Shown one piece after another: positions 9,966 to 21,740 of a DNA stretch of 64,000 bases. Source of the DNA: Diphasiastrum complanatum (Eukaryota > Streptophyta > Lycopodiopsida > Lycopodiales > Lycopodiaceae); assembly GCA_029204225.1 (NCBI GenBank), contig CM055104.1:42465502-42529501 (forward strand), in the 5' to 3' direction. The number at the start of each line of letters is the position of its first letter. The first letter of the stretch is position 1. Both the position numbers and the translations under genes were made by a program. The notes under the pieces are model-generated. The model did not search any database and was not told where the DNA came from. It saw only the letters and a list, made by a program, of their open reading frames with translations.

Positions 9966-10160
9966 AAACTAGAAAGGAGCGAAGAAGCTCAAATTGAGCT
10001 GACGATTAAAGACATAGCCCTAGAGGATGCCCAAGGCATATTTGATGCCATGCTAGAGGTGATGCAAGATCAATCCAATCAATTCAAGAGTGAAAATGCA
10101 TTGCTCAAGCAACAACTCCAGAACCTGCAAGCTTCATTACAAGAAGAAAGACATGCCTAG
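9966..10160 (+). pseudogene. Coiled-coil ORF remnant, unrecognised
   Basis: About 64 codons open to a TAG at 10158. The second half has heptad-like spacing of hydrophobic residues: FDAMLEVMQDQ, then ENALLKQQLQNLQASLQEE. This suits a coiled coil. It has no initiating ATG nearby, is preceded by a stop at 9963, and has no recognisable neighbour. It could be a relic of a retroelement gag or of a host gene exon, or chance. Confidence 0.3.
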
Positions 10161-12097
10161 GCAGCCCTCCCAAGTTTTAGACAATCCAGCAAAAACTAAC
10201 AAGTTTTTTACCTCCCTTATATAATCCAAAACTCCAATGGATTATTTCTTTTTACCAAAACTTTTTGGTTACACCAAAGAGCAATGAGAAAGTCCTTGGA
10301 ATTTTGCCAACCTAAACAACTTTTGGGCCAAACTAACAACGCACCAAAAAGGTGCCTTGGCCTTAGCCATTGAGAAGCCTTTCGTAGAATGGAAACTTCT
10401 ACCAATCTCAAAGAGGGATAGATGGAATGGAAAGTAATTTATAAAGATATGTGACCTATGAAGAGGTAAGTGTGAAAAACATGGAAAGAGGGAGCATAAA
10501 TACACCCCTTATTGTTAGAATGATACCAAATAAAACATCAAGAGTCCCAATATAACAAGATCATCAAATAATCACTGTGCCAAATGTGAGCTACAAACTC
10601 ATGGAAAAAGTATATGCTAATAAATCAAGTTCAATCTCACAAGAAGTCATGGATGTTGGATTATATGATCTTATAAGAGAGAGATACATCATAGACAACA
10701 TACATTTAATTTCAAACTGTAACAATGAAGCAACAAGAAGAGTACATATCTACAAAGTTAGATCATTATAGTCATTGAATAGAATTTCTTGGAGTGCTTT
10801 TTCTCTCCAAGCAATCAAAAGCCAAGATTATTTGAAAATCTCCTAAGTATTATCAACTACCTCTATGTACCAAAAATCCATAGTGTGGTGGACAAGAGGT
10901 TGGATTGTAGGTTTGCTTACCCAAGTTCTTGTATGATTGTGCGAAGACAAACTAGACTTCTCAAAATAATGGGCATGCAATTTGGGTTTTGTGTGCAACA
11001 ATTGAAATCCATTGAAACGAGACTTCATCTAGAATAGTCAGCACTATGCCTTATTGTAATTAGAAAACCTTGTGTAATGTGCCAAAAGTAAAATGCCATT
11101 GGCAACAACCCATAACATTATGTACAAAATTGCGCACTTGTCCATAGTCAACTTATTTGACGTAGTGTGGTATCCACGAAATCAACATAAATATGGAATT
11201 TTTCTCTCTTGTAGATTCCTTCCTTTTCAAATAGTAGGTTTGCTTTTCGATAGCTACTTGTTGTTTGTGTGATAATCAACATCACATACACCTTTTACAT
11301 GTTTAAGGTATCAATGCAAAAGAATAAAAGAACTACTTTTCTATTATCATGTTGTACTACACAATAAACAAGAGTTGCAAAGAATATTGAAATTGAAGCA
11401 CCATCCTTTCTATTATTAAGTTCAACTGAAGTTCATGAAGCAATATAACATGGTTAAATAAAGTGTTATAATAGCTTGAAATTGTATTTTTGTAAGAAGA
11501 AAAAGTCCATTGTTTATTTGACATCTTCAACCTTCTTATTCTTTGCCATCTTTCTAATATTGTTTTATTTTTTTGGGAATAAAGTGTTGCTATTAGAATA
11601 ATAAATGGTTTTTTTTTAATGTCAACTATGAATTAGGCATCTTACATAAATTAACACTAGAGCTATAGCAAATTGGGATGATTCCAGGTCCTTTGAAAAA
11701 AACTTTGCGCACCTGAAAGTGTCAATAGATAGAGTTTAAGGGTGCATACTTTACTAAATTATACCACAATATATATTTTACCACTTGATTTCTTTTTTTG
11801 AAATTGGGCATCTTATAGCCTAGATTTAACTAGTTAAAGTTTGAAAGTCACTATAGTCCATAGAATATTTCTCAACTTAAATTATTTCTATTTATAAATT
11901 GGCACCATGAATTTGTCATTCAACTAAGGTGGGGATGTTATGAGGTGTCATAACTAGGATATGCTATGGTGAGAAAAGATTTATTAAATTCTATTCTATT
12001 TTTTCTTGTTGACATTTTGTGTAATTTTGACATAGTGGAGAATATGTAGTTCAGTAATATCACTCCATTACATCTTAGTAGAGGGGTTATTGATATA

Positions 12098-12206
12098 GAA
12101 AAAGACTCAAGAGAAGCTACTGATTAAGGAAAAAACAACTCAGTATCTCTATGAAAAAGATTCTAGAGAAGCTATTAGCTAAGGAGAGACCATCTACTAT
12201 CTCTAC
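12098..12206. repeat. 55-bp tandem duplication
   Basis: Two imperfect units start GAAAAAGACTC (12098) and GAAAAAGATTC (12153). Both continue AGAGAAGCTA and end in TATCTCTAY. Confidence 0.8.
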
Positions 12207-12850
12207 GATATTTTCAAGAAATTTGCGGCTTGCTAGGCCACTTTTATGTTGTGTACTTTTCTAATCCAAGATCACTTTCTGGCCTTTTTGCAAGCATGAA
12301 AATTTAATCTAATAGTCTGTGAAGCCCAATGCCCACTCCTTGAAATGAAAATCTAGCACCAAATATGTTGAGAAGTAAAGGGCTAGAGGGGGAAGAGACA
12401 AGCTAGAACCAAGATGTGAGCAAAGCCTCTCTGTCTTCCTTCAAACCCAAAGCAATAACCACCAATCAATGAGGGGCTATCCAAATATAGTGATGCTAAG
12501 CATTATACGTCAATGCATCATTGGAAAGAATTAGCATAAGTGAAGTATTATTAGTGAAATACACATGAACACATCCTATCATCTCATTGACCAATTTTGA
12601 ACACATCTCATTGACCGTCTTACCATCTCATTGACCATTTTTGTGGATCCTAAAGCTAAAAGCTCAGTGCACCCTACTTACCACATCATGCTCAAATTTA
12701 TCAACTCTCGTAAACCATGTAGTGTAATGGCTAAGTCATAAGGCATGTGCCATGTGTGGAGGGTAGCCATAATATTTTTAGCTCATTTATCAAGAGTTTG
12801 AATTGTCATTAGGCCTTAATCTCGAGTTTGGGGGGTAGTATACATTCAGT

Positions 12851-12880
12851 AAACACTTTTTAAAAGTGTGGGAAAAGTTG
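12851..12880 (+). repeat. Family A LTR remnant (palindrome)
   Basis: AAACACTTTTTAAAAGTGTG followed by GGAAAAGTTGGTAG matches the palindrome and its 3' flank in the family A LTR at 2246-2280. It lies at the broken 5' edge of the Gypsy pol fragment. Confidence 0.45.
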
Positions 12881-12890
12881 GTAGTCAATT

Positions 12891-15800
12891 TTGCCAATCA
12901 CATTTGGAGTGAATATGATAAACGTAGCATGGCTGTCAACGGAGCCGATTGAGAACCTAGTGGATGATGATCTAGTCTCTTGGCAACATGCTCTAACTTA
13001 TAATAAGGAGATTGAGCTGACTAATGAACATGTCCTACACCACATGGACCCAGATCGTTACGGAACCAAGAAGGTACCAGCTCAACCACCACAAAGGTCT
13101 GCTATGGCGAAAGTCTCAAGGATCGAACCACCCAAGGCACCTGCGAATAAGAAGAATCAGTTGAAGCAACACTACAACCAGGTGATCCGATGGAGTGACC
13201 TACCCGAAGAGGCAATAGCTACAATAGACGTTGATATTCGCAACCATGAGGCAAATGTCACAGCAGTCCCACAGAAGGACAACAAGGATGAACCCATCAA
13301 AATGACAAAAAAGGGCAAGAAAAAAGTGCTGGATTCCTTGAAGTCAATCAAGTTGGACTCAGATACAGCGTCATCTTCTACACATATGACTAAAAAAAAA
13401 AATGACCAGTCGGGCCAAGATCAATATGCTGAAAGAGGAATCTCGACGAGCTCCAGTTCATGAGATGCCTGATACTTTCAAGAATTATACATTGGACGAC
13501 GTGGTAATCATGATGCCGCAAGCCCAACGAGAACCTGATCAAAGTCAGGCACCAGCGGAACAAGTCTTCGAGGGACCTACGCGAACACAGTCGATGAATC
13601 TTGCGGAAACAGGAGAAGAAGAAAGGATAGTGCATGTCAGAGAGCAATTAACACCCACGCAGGTCAAGAGACTACGATTCTTGTTGGTGGAATATAAAGA
13701 CTGTTTTGCCTGGAGGTATAGTGATCTAAAGGGCATTCCTCCAACAGTAGTCCAGCACACCATACCTTTGGTGGATGGAGCAGTCCCCAAAGTAAGTCGT
13801 TACTACCGCTGCAATCCGAATTATACAGAACTGATCAAGCGAGAGTTGCAAAAACTTATGGATGCAGATTTCATTTACGAAATCGAGCACACGGAATGGG
13901 TATCGCCGATAGTTATAGTATCCAAGAAGAATGGCAAAATGCGTATCTGTGTGAATCTGAAGGCGCTTAATGCAGTCACCAAGAAGGACCATTTTCCTTT
14001 ACCATTTATGGAAAGTGTCCTCGATAGAGTAGCTGGTGACGAAGCCTACAGTTTCTGGACGGCTTCAGTGGCTACAAGCAGGTGAAAATAGCCCCCCAGG
14101 ACCAGCACAAGACAGCATTCGCCACGAAATGGGGAACTTATGTCTATAAAGTGTTGCCATTCGGACTTTGCAATGCCCCAAGCACTTTCCAGCGAGTCAT
14201 GCAGACGGCATTCAAAGATTATTTGCAAAAATTTCTGAAAATTTTCTTGGATGATCTGTGCGTGCATGGACCAGATTCAGAACACTTATCCCATTTGGAA
14301 AAGGTGCTACAAAAATGCCGCAAATACCATATCTCTTTGAATCTAGAAAAATGTCAATTTTGGGTGACACGTGGCTTGATACTCGGCCATATAGTGTCAA
14401 GACACGGGATCGCCATAGATCTATCAAAGATCAGGATCATTGTTGATCTACCACCACCGGGGACGATCCGCGAGGTCTACATTTTCATGGGTCATGCTAA
14501 CTATTATAGGATCTTCATTCTTGATTTTGCAGAGTTAGTCAGACCAATTTACAAGCTCACAACGGATCCACATTGGAATGAGGAAGCTCTAAAGGCTTTC
14601 CAGAAGATTAAGGATGCATTGGCCTCAGCACCAATCCTACGACCACCCAATTGGTCCATTGATTTCCACATGCATACGGACGCATCGAAGTATGCAGTTG
14701 GAGTAGTCTTAACCTAGCCAGGTGAACAAAAAAAGGATTTTCCAATCCGATTTGCAAGCCGACAGCTCAGTGATACCGAAATGAATTATTCAACCACAAA
14801 GCGAGAAGCACTAATAATGATCTATGCGGTTAAGAAGTTTCGACACTATTTGATGGCCACACATTTTGCTTTTTATACGGACCATCAACCCTTGCTATAT
14901 CTCGTTAATAAAACTTGCAACACTAGGAGAATCACCAGATGGCTCCTATTGTTGTTGGAATTTGATTTTCGGATAGTAGTTTGCAAGGGAAAACAATACT
15001 ACATGGCAGATCATGTGTGACGAATCAAGGGAAAGGAGATTGCAACCCAACCCGACGATGAGCTGGCAGATGCTGCCTTATTTTACATAGATACGATACC
15101 AGAATGGGCTGCCGATTTTATTAAATATCTAATGTGGGGCCAACCAGACAAATCACTACCAAAGACTAAACAGCAAAAATTGATCTTGAAAGCTAGACCT
15201 TATCAGCTGATTGCCAACCAGTTGTACCGAAGAGGTCCAGACGGAATTCTTCGGCGGTGTATTCTTCCTCATGAGACCACCCAGATCATTTCACTTTCAC
15301 ATGAAGGCATGGGTGGAGGTCATTTTGCATCTAACATTACAGTTCACAAGATCCTGCAATCAGAATGTTGGTGGCCAACAATTCATAAAGATACAAAGGA
15401 ATACTTGAAAAATGCGATGTGTGCCAAAGGGCAAGAAGACCAATGAGATTGAACTATGATCTACTACACCCAGTCTTAGCCCAAGCACCATTCGAAAAAA
15501 TGGGGACTGGATTATATTGGTCCAATTCACCCTGCAGCAAGGAGTTCCCAGGCTCGATACATAATCGTAGCCACAGAGTACCTCACCAAATGGGTCGAAG
15601 CCAAGGCAGTACGAGTAGCTGACGCTAGGACCACTGCCAAGTTCCTTTATGAAAATATCATTGTGCACTTCGGGTGCCCGGTGGAATAAGTCAGTGATCG
15701 CGGAAGCCATTTCATCAACGAGACCATCAAGGTCCTGTTGGAGAAATTCTTCGTGATCCACAGAACCAGTATGCCTTATTATCCTTGTGGTAATGGGCAA

Positions 15801-16355
15801 GCAGAATAATCCAATAAGATCCTGTGTAGCGTGCTCACGAAAACAATTGAAGCTAGCAGATCAGATTGGGAATACAAGTTGCATGCTGCACTGTGGGCAT
15901 TCAGGACAGCATATAAAGGGAGCACCGATCAAACACCCTTCCAATTGGTATATGGTCAGGGTGTTGTGATGTCAGTCGAGTTTTTAGTTCCATCATTAAG
16001 GATTGCCACCACGCAACATCTTAATGAGTCCAAATCTCTACAGCTACGCCACGAAGATCTACATAAACTCTGTGAAACACGCTTACTAGCTATGCATGCA
16101 CTAGCAGCTGAAAAGAAAAGACACAAGGCTTGGCATGATCGCAGATTACAAAAGAAGGATCTTCATCCAGGAGATCTGGTCCTGATGTATAAAACCAAGG
16201 CGATCAAGGGAAAGTTAAAATTCATGGGCGAAGGTCCTTATAGGATCAAGGAAATTCTTAATCATGGGGCCGTGAACTTAGAACAGCTTGATGGAATGCC
16301 CTTTGACACACCCATCAATGGTAGTCGGTTGCACAAGTACTGGCCACCACAGTAA
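12891..16355 (+). pseudogene. Ty3/Gypsy pol: RT, RNase H, integrase (decayed)
   Basis: Order: pre-RT region (12891-13460); RT with WVSPIVIVSKKNGKMRICV, LPFGLCNAPSTFQR and catalytic FLDDLCV; RNase H with DASKYAVGVVLT, TKREALIMIYAVKKFRHY and TDHQPLLYL; integrase zinc region HEGMGGGHF..CWWPTIHKD; integrase core TEYLTKWVEAK, SDRGSHF and GNGQAE; and a C-terminal GDLVLMY..GPYRIKEIL, ending SRLHKYWPPQ. Disruptions: a slip at an A11 run (13390-13400), a one-base loss near 14055, TAG at 14715, TGA at 15018, a frame change near 15430, TAA stops near 15686 and 15808. Gag and protease are absent. The integrase-before-3'-end order and sequence style fit a plant non-chromodomain Gypsy. Confidence 0.93.
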
Positions 16356-16373
16356 GACAGATCCAGATTGGGG

Positions 16374-17430
16374 GTGGCACATTAGAAAAAGCTTATCTGC
16401 TCAACCATTACCACTAGATCTAAGGAGATCAAGCCAAATCAAGCTAAATCCATCAAGATTCAACCAGATCTGGCAGAATCAGGAAAATCCATCAGAATCG
16501 AAGGAGGATCCAGATCTTGATAGGGTAAAAAAGAAAGCAGATCATCAGACTGACTGAGGGATCTACTACCAAGAATCCATCAGAACTTCCAGAGCACTGC
16601 CAACAGTCAGATGAAGCCTGGATGAAGCTGATTACCAATCTATAAAAGTTAAAAACTAGAAAATCTCAAGATCTCGTCAAAAAACACTCTAAAGAAGCAC
16701 TTTTTTCATGATTTTTTGAGATCCTCTGGAGATAGGTCTTGAAAATTGGACAGTCACTAGATCTGACCTAGATGCATCTATGAAAATCTCTGCGAGAGTT
16801 CCTGATGGAGGAATCATCATTTTTTAGTGTATGCGAGAGTTCCCAGAAGCAGAATTTTTTGAACCCTCGCAGAGCATCAAGATCAACTTACCAACTCTCA
16901 CAAGGTGCCTAAATGAAATCAGAGCAGTGAAATTAGCCTGCCTACATGGTCTGATCTTGAAAATCCAATCACATGAACAAGTTGTGCGAGAGATCACTTC
17001 CTACGAGAGTTGAACCCTCGCAGAACCTTCGCATAGCAGATAAATCACCTTCTGAACTCTCGCAGACTTCCCTGAGGTCTTAGAATTTTGTGAAGAAGGT
17101 GTCTGCCAAAATTTGGGTGGAACTGAACAAGGAAAAGTGAATTTCACCTAATACACACTCTAAATTCCGCTATATAAGTGCTGAATTCGAGCCATTTGTC
17201 ACCTTTGCTAGCGAAGCTTTGCCGAAATTTCCACTGAAAATACCAAGTTTTTTATTTTCAACCAAACTTCCTACCAGTTGTCATCTGCTCATATCAAACA
17301 CCGATCTGCATTTTGAACTACAATCATTGTCATCCAACACTCATTATTCTCAATTTTTTACTATTTTCTTTCATTTTCCACCGTTTTTCTACTTTTCCAA
17401 CTTTTTTGACCACTAATCATCATTGCTAAC
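16374..17430 (+). repeat. Putative Gypsy 3' LTR / promoter region
   Basis: Begins just after a PPT-like TTGGGGG (16367-16373) with TGGCACATT. It contains a repeated GCGAGAGTT motif in both orientations (16791-17068), TATATAAG at 17171 and a pyrimidine-rich leader, then leads into the ATG at 17431. The layout (purine tract, U3 with repeated motifs, TATA, leader) suits an LTR, but no second LTR copy is in the window to confirm it. Confidence 0.5.
17171..17178 (+). promoter_or_regulatory. TATA box upstream of the 17.4-kb ORF
   Basis: GCTATATAAGTGC, 260 bp before the ATG at 17431. Short direct and inverted GCGAGAGTT-type motifs lie upstream. Confidence 0.5.
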
Positions 17431-18886
17431 ATGGCCTCCTCATCCTCTGAAGACTCTGGCGCCAAATAGGTGATCCAGCGTGACATCCTCGAGGCCACGC
17501 AGATTTGGCCTCTACCCTCTAACACTTTGATCCAACCATGGCTGCAAACAGCCGGGCCCCTCCTTGAAGCAATGGGTTTTTACTCGGCGCTCTTCCATTC
17601 TGAGATTAACATGGGCCTCGCCCTTCACGCTTACGCCACCTGGGACGAGGACAAGGCTCGTTTCCACTTCATGTACCAAGGTACCACGTACAAGTTCAAG
17701 ATTAACGCCGACTCGATGATCATTGTTGGCATTATGTCCGGTGATCGTCAACCCATCTCCCATCGCCACGCCAAAGCTCTGATCAAACCATTCGTCACCC
17801 AAACCACACCAGAAATCCGTATCCAGACTAACAATGGTTACTTGATAGAAGCTATCACGGAACCAGTCATCCAGACAGCTGCGCATCTGTTGAATAACTT
17901 TATGGTTATTTCAACATTTTGCAAGGACAGAATTCAATCCACGTTGCTGAGTCAGATAGTGGAATCCTTTCTGGAATTCCCTAACCCCTCCGTTGTGCCA
18001 TATGACTGGCATAGCTTTCTTATTCGAGAACTTACAAACTCCATCAAACCCAACAACCGTGAGCTTGTTGAACAACCCCTGTTGTGTAACTTTGCATGCG
18101 CACTTCTCAAGGCAAAAGTGCACGGTTTCCAATGCTCATCCCTCCTCTCTACCCTTGTGCCACATACTAACCAACCCACCATCTCAAGCATCTACCTCAT
18201 CCCATCCTACAGTCATTAACACAATGGCCAGCAAACGAATGCGCGACGCTACCTCTACATCCACATCTCCACCTGTTACCCGATGACATGTCTCCACTGC
18301 TGCACTAACTTCTCCATCAACCACCGCCACTTCTTCTTCCATGCAACCTCCCACTCCAATTTTTGTTGTCGCTACCTCTCTTCCTCTTCCATCCACATAT
18401 GTTTCTGTCTCCATCCTCGTTTCTTCTGTTGATACCACTCCTACTTCTCTTCCAGTGTCCGCTGCGCCATCCATCACCATCTCATCATCCATTACTCCTG
18501 CCACCACCGTTGCTCCTCTCACATTCAATCCTTTTGATTCGCAATTGTCCCCCGACGCTCTGGCATGGATGCAAGTGATCAACTTTTCACCCCCACGCGA
18601 GACACTTTCCGCTCCATCCTCACCCTCTTCCATAATCCACACCACCCTTCAGTTCCCCACTGTTCCTCCCATCCTCTCGTTCGGACAAACCATCCTTGCC
18701 CCTGTTTCCACAATTGTTTCTCACACCCCACCCACTTCTCCAAAGGTTGTCGAGGGCAGCCAACTGTTGCCTGATGATGCATTTGTACAAACAGTTTTTG
18801 TAGCATCACCAGATTGGGTTGACCCTACCGCCCCAGATGGCATCAGGATGAATGAAAACCTGATCGAAGACAATGACGACGGTTAG
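17431..18886 (+). pseudogene. Unrecognised ORF with Ser/Thr/Pro-rich tail, downstream of Gypsy pol
   Basis: ATG at 17431 opens MASSSSEDSGAK, then TAG at 17467. The frame continues to 18219 as a folded-looking domain (QIWPLPSNTLIQPWLQTAG, WDEDKARFHFMYQGTTYKF, IVGIMSGDRQPISHRH). Near 18140-18180 coding shifts to another frame (TSSHPTVINTMASKRMRDAT), meets TGA at 18284 and runs on to 18886 as a long Ser/Thr/Pro/Val-rich segment ending in an acidic tail. The first domain vaguely recalls the plant transposon-associated proteins found in LTR elements, but I am not sure. Its position after pol resembles an extra retrotransposon ORF. It is GC-richer than its neighbours. Broken in this copy by at least two stops and a frameshift. 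Confidence 0.5.
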
Positions 18887-19035
18887 TGTAGAGGAGTAGA
18901 GTTAAAGAGAAGTAGTATAGTGGTGAGTAGAGTTAAGGGAGAAAGTAGGAATCTAACTAAAAGTAGCATCTATGCATAGTTAGGCACCTATCCAGTGATC
19001 TAATTTGTTGACAGGCGGAAGGGCTATACTACGAG
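18887..19035 (+). repeat. Dispersed repeat R1, copy 2
   Basis: Same block order as 372-510 (GTAGAGTTAAG, GAAAGTAGGA, CTAAAAGTAGCATCT, CTATCCAGTG, GGCGGAAGGGCT). It starts within a few bases of the stop of the preceding ORF. Confidence 0.75.
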
Positions 19036-19384
19036 AGATCTTCAACCCCACAGCAACGTTATCAAAGGGTAGTTAATGAATGATTAGCACTAAACCTATC
19101 TTGTAAATTGTTGCTAAATTATCCTTTAGTTTTCCCAGATGGGATAAGTATAGGATAGAACAATAAAAAAAACAGAGAGTCACAATAGCAGAAGTAGAGA
19201 GTAGTGTTAGCATACTGTTAGCATCATCAGCTATGCATGAAAGTCTGCCAACGAGCAGAACATAGTGACTTCTATAAGAGGAGCGATAGGCCGCCAACGT
19301 GCGTGACACTGATCGACTCACTCAGAAAATACAAAATGCTCTACTATCTCACAGAACAACAGCCTCTAGAGGAAGACTAGAGGA
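19036..19384. other. Spacer
   Basis: No gene seen. Possibly the remains of LTR or leader DNA in front of the family C gag fragment that follows. No primer-binding site is recognisable. Confidence 0.5.
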
Positions 19385-20053
19385 GAGCTGAATGAATCAA
19401 AAAATATGAGTGCACAATGGCAATCATCGTTTTGTCCATAAACAAAAAAATACTCATGCAGATTGAAGACTATGAGAGCAACCATGAAGCGTGGGAAAGA
19501 GTGAAACGGAAGTACGAAGTGAGGATTGTCGTATCAGTGATGCACCTACACAATCAGTTGTAAAGTCTGTGATGGGATGGCAACTAGTTGGATCAGCATG
19601 TCGAGAGAGGATCAGAAAGATCTACGACAACCAACAAACTCTTCTTGTAATCATTGTCACAAGCCTGGACACACAACAATAGATGCTAGTTCAACCTGAC
19701 AATCCCTTGCATGCACTGCAAGAAAAAGGGACATTTTGCATATGAGTGCAGATTCAACCCAAAAAGAAAAACCAAGGCCAAAAAGGCCCATGTTGCAGAG
19801 TCATTGAAGGATGCAGACAAGAGCGATGAAGCCTTCACAATATTCGATGAGGCTTCAACAAGCTACGCAGAGCGAGACTACGACGTAATCATCGACTCAA
19901 GAGCAACTTCACACATTATTTGCAACAAGAAAGTCTCGATCAACTATAGAGAACTCGAAAACAATAGAGCAGTGATTCTAGGCAATGGGAGCCGACATGA
20001 TGTCAAGGGCATCAGGACTCTACAACTACGAATACTGTCGCGACAAGCAGAGT
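19385..20053 (+). pseudogene. Copia gag-protease fragment (family C, copy 2)
   Basis: Matches 2840-4400. The gag piece reads MAIIVLSINKKILMQIEDY, then AWERVKRKYEV and SVMHLHNQL, with stops, then a deletion to the zinc knuckles (CNHCHKPGH degraded; CMHCKKKGHFAYEC intact at about 19708). The protease site reads DSRATSH, so Gly is lost as in the first copy but to a different residue. It ends at 20053 in a stop where LTR-like DNA begins. Confidence 0.85.
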
Positions 20054-20059
20054 GATGCT

Positions 20060-21127
20060 AAATATGCAAAAAAATGCACTCAAAAAAAAATGCAAAATTC
20101 TAGCCAAACTCTGGTGACAAACTAATAGAATAAAATCATGAACGATTTGCGAAATTTTTTGCGACACTCGAATTATATCTGTTCGAGTTGGATCAAGCAG
20201 ACTCCTTAACACAAAAAAATGAAACGAGACGAATTCTAAATGAAAACAAAACAAAGCAAACCGAAACTTAAACGAGCTCTAACAATGATTCATGCTAAAA
20301 GCACACAGATCGCGAACCAAAACAAAACGAAACGAAAGAATTCACAACAAGATCAATCAAGCTCTGTAACGAGACAAGACAAGATGAAATGAAACAAAAC
20401 CTAGGTGAGCTCTGTAATTGATTTACCCTTGTAGCCAAGTGATTGCGAAGCGAAGCGAATCATGAAGTAAAAGGATTCGCAAACGAGATCGGTTCGTCAG
20501 GAATTCAGATGTGATCGCTGGTCACTGCCGGCTGTATCACTCCTACAATCCTTCAAAGAGTAGTCAGACACTATTGATCTACATTAACAAATTAATGTAG
20601 CATTCAATGAGATCAAACCAAAGTGCGGAATAGAATGAACAAGCGTATCAGACACACGAATAGTAGTAGACAAATTTACATACAAGATCATACAATCATC
20701 TAGAATAACAATGTGCACAACAACTACAACATTATCTATTGATTTTTCTGATTCTTCAAGCACTGCATGCAAGTCCACACAGTGCGTTGGTGTGAGAGAA
20801 ATACATTGCTCTCATGAATTAAAGTCTTGCTTACTAGCGGACTTGCGGATCTACCTATGTAAAATTGTCTTGCACGCAGGCGGACTGGTATTCTGCATTT
20901 TTTTCTTCTTCTGACATCTTGTCTTGCTTGCTAGCATTCGACTTACATTATGCATCAAATCAGAAAGTATATAGTTCGCGAACAATTTTGTGTCGCATCT
21001 TGTAACTTACAGATGAGAAAGATTAAACATCTACAACTAATTCGCGAATTACAAGAGTGGCAGACTAGCCACGATCTAGAATACTTCTGATGATGTCATG
21101 AGATCAGATCAAAAATCTTTATCCCAT
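20060..21127 (-). repeat. Copia 3' LTR (minus-strand element)
   Basis: Non-coding. On the minus strand it would start near 21127 (TGGGATAAAG), following the RNase H tail at 21517-21176. Its first 230 bp (20898-21120) recur on the other side of that tail at 21512-21740 in the same orientation, as expected for two LTR copies. The far end near 20060 is approximate. Confidence 0.5.
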
Positions 21128-21175
21128 GGTATTTGGCTGATTTTTTTGTTGGCTGTTCATGGGGCAGGACTGATT

Positions 21176-21517
21176 TCATGTCATGTCGTGTCGTGTCATG
21201 TCACCTTTTGTCAAAGGTTCAGAATTGAAAGCTAGCAAAGCTTTGGCATTAGAAACAATATGTTTCTTCAACTCCCTCTCAAAGCATGATAGCTTGATGA
21301 CTCCAAGGCTGCTCCTCTGTCTCTTGAATAGACCTTTGTCTACGGCCTTTGTGAAATTGTCAGCAACCATGTCTTTCATTCCAATGAAGGTGGTCTGCAG
21401 CATTTTCTTCCCAATCAAATCCCTAAGCAAGTGGTACTTGATTGCAATGTGTTTCGTCCTTGAGTGAAACACAGGGTCTTTTGTCAAATGTATTGTAATT
21501 GTGTTGTCCATCTGCAA
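21176..21517 (-). pseudogene. Copia RNase H C-terminal tail
   Basis: Read on minus: HLTKDPVFHSRTKHIAIKYH, then MVADNFTKAVDKGLF and SLGVIKL, the end of a Copia polyprotein (canonical NP.FH.RTKHI..H, VAD.FTK.L). Only this terminal part of the coding region is present between two homologous LTR segments. Confidence 0.85.
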
Positions 21518-21740
21518 TTTTTTTCGTCTTACTAACGTCTTGTCTTGCTTACTAGCATTCGACTTACATTATGCATCAAATCAGAAAGTATATAGTTCGT
21601 GAACAATTTTGTGTCGCATCTTGTAACTTACAAATTAGAAAGATTAAACATCTACAACAAATTCGTGAATTACAAGAGTGGCAGATTAGCCACGATCTAA
21701 TATACTTATGATGATGTCATGAGATCAGATCAAATATCTA
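21512..21740 (-). repeat. Second copy of the minus-strand LTR end
   Basis: Closely matches 20898-21120 over about 220 bp (both contain GCATTCGACTTACATTATGC and TGATGATGTCATGAGATCAG). Together the copies give LTR / RNase H tail / LTR, a strongly deleted element. Confidence 0.8.

Larger units (their letters stand above)
9641..12850. other. Spacer without recognisable genes
   Basis: AT-rich DNA. Only short frames occur, with no recognisable domain apart from the coiled-coil remnant at 9966-10160. A 55-bp tandem duplication lies at 12098-12206, and the phrase CATCTCATTGACC occurs three times between 12575 and 12645. No promoter or RNA gene is evident. Confidence 0.6.

Noticed and set aside
12715-12810. 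A-box-like TAGTGTAATGG and B-box-like AGTTTGAATT, possible tRNA or SINE
   Set aside because: Spacing is about 73 bp, too long for a tRNA, and the B box is poor.
18184-18645. 153-codon minus-strand frame
   Set aside because: Antisense of the Ser/Thr/Pro-rich tail of the 17.4-kb ORF; composition explains its openness.
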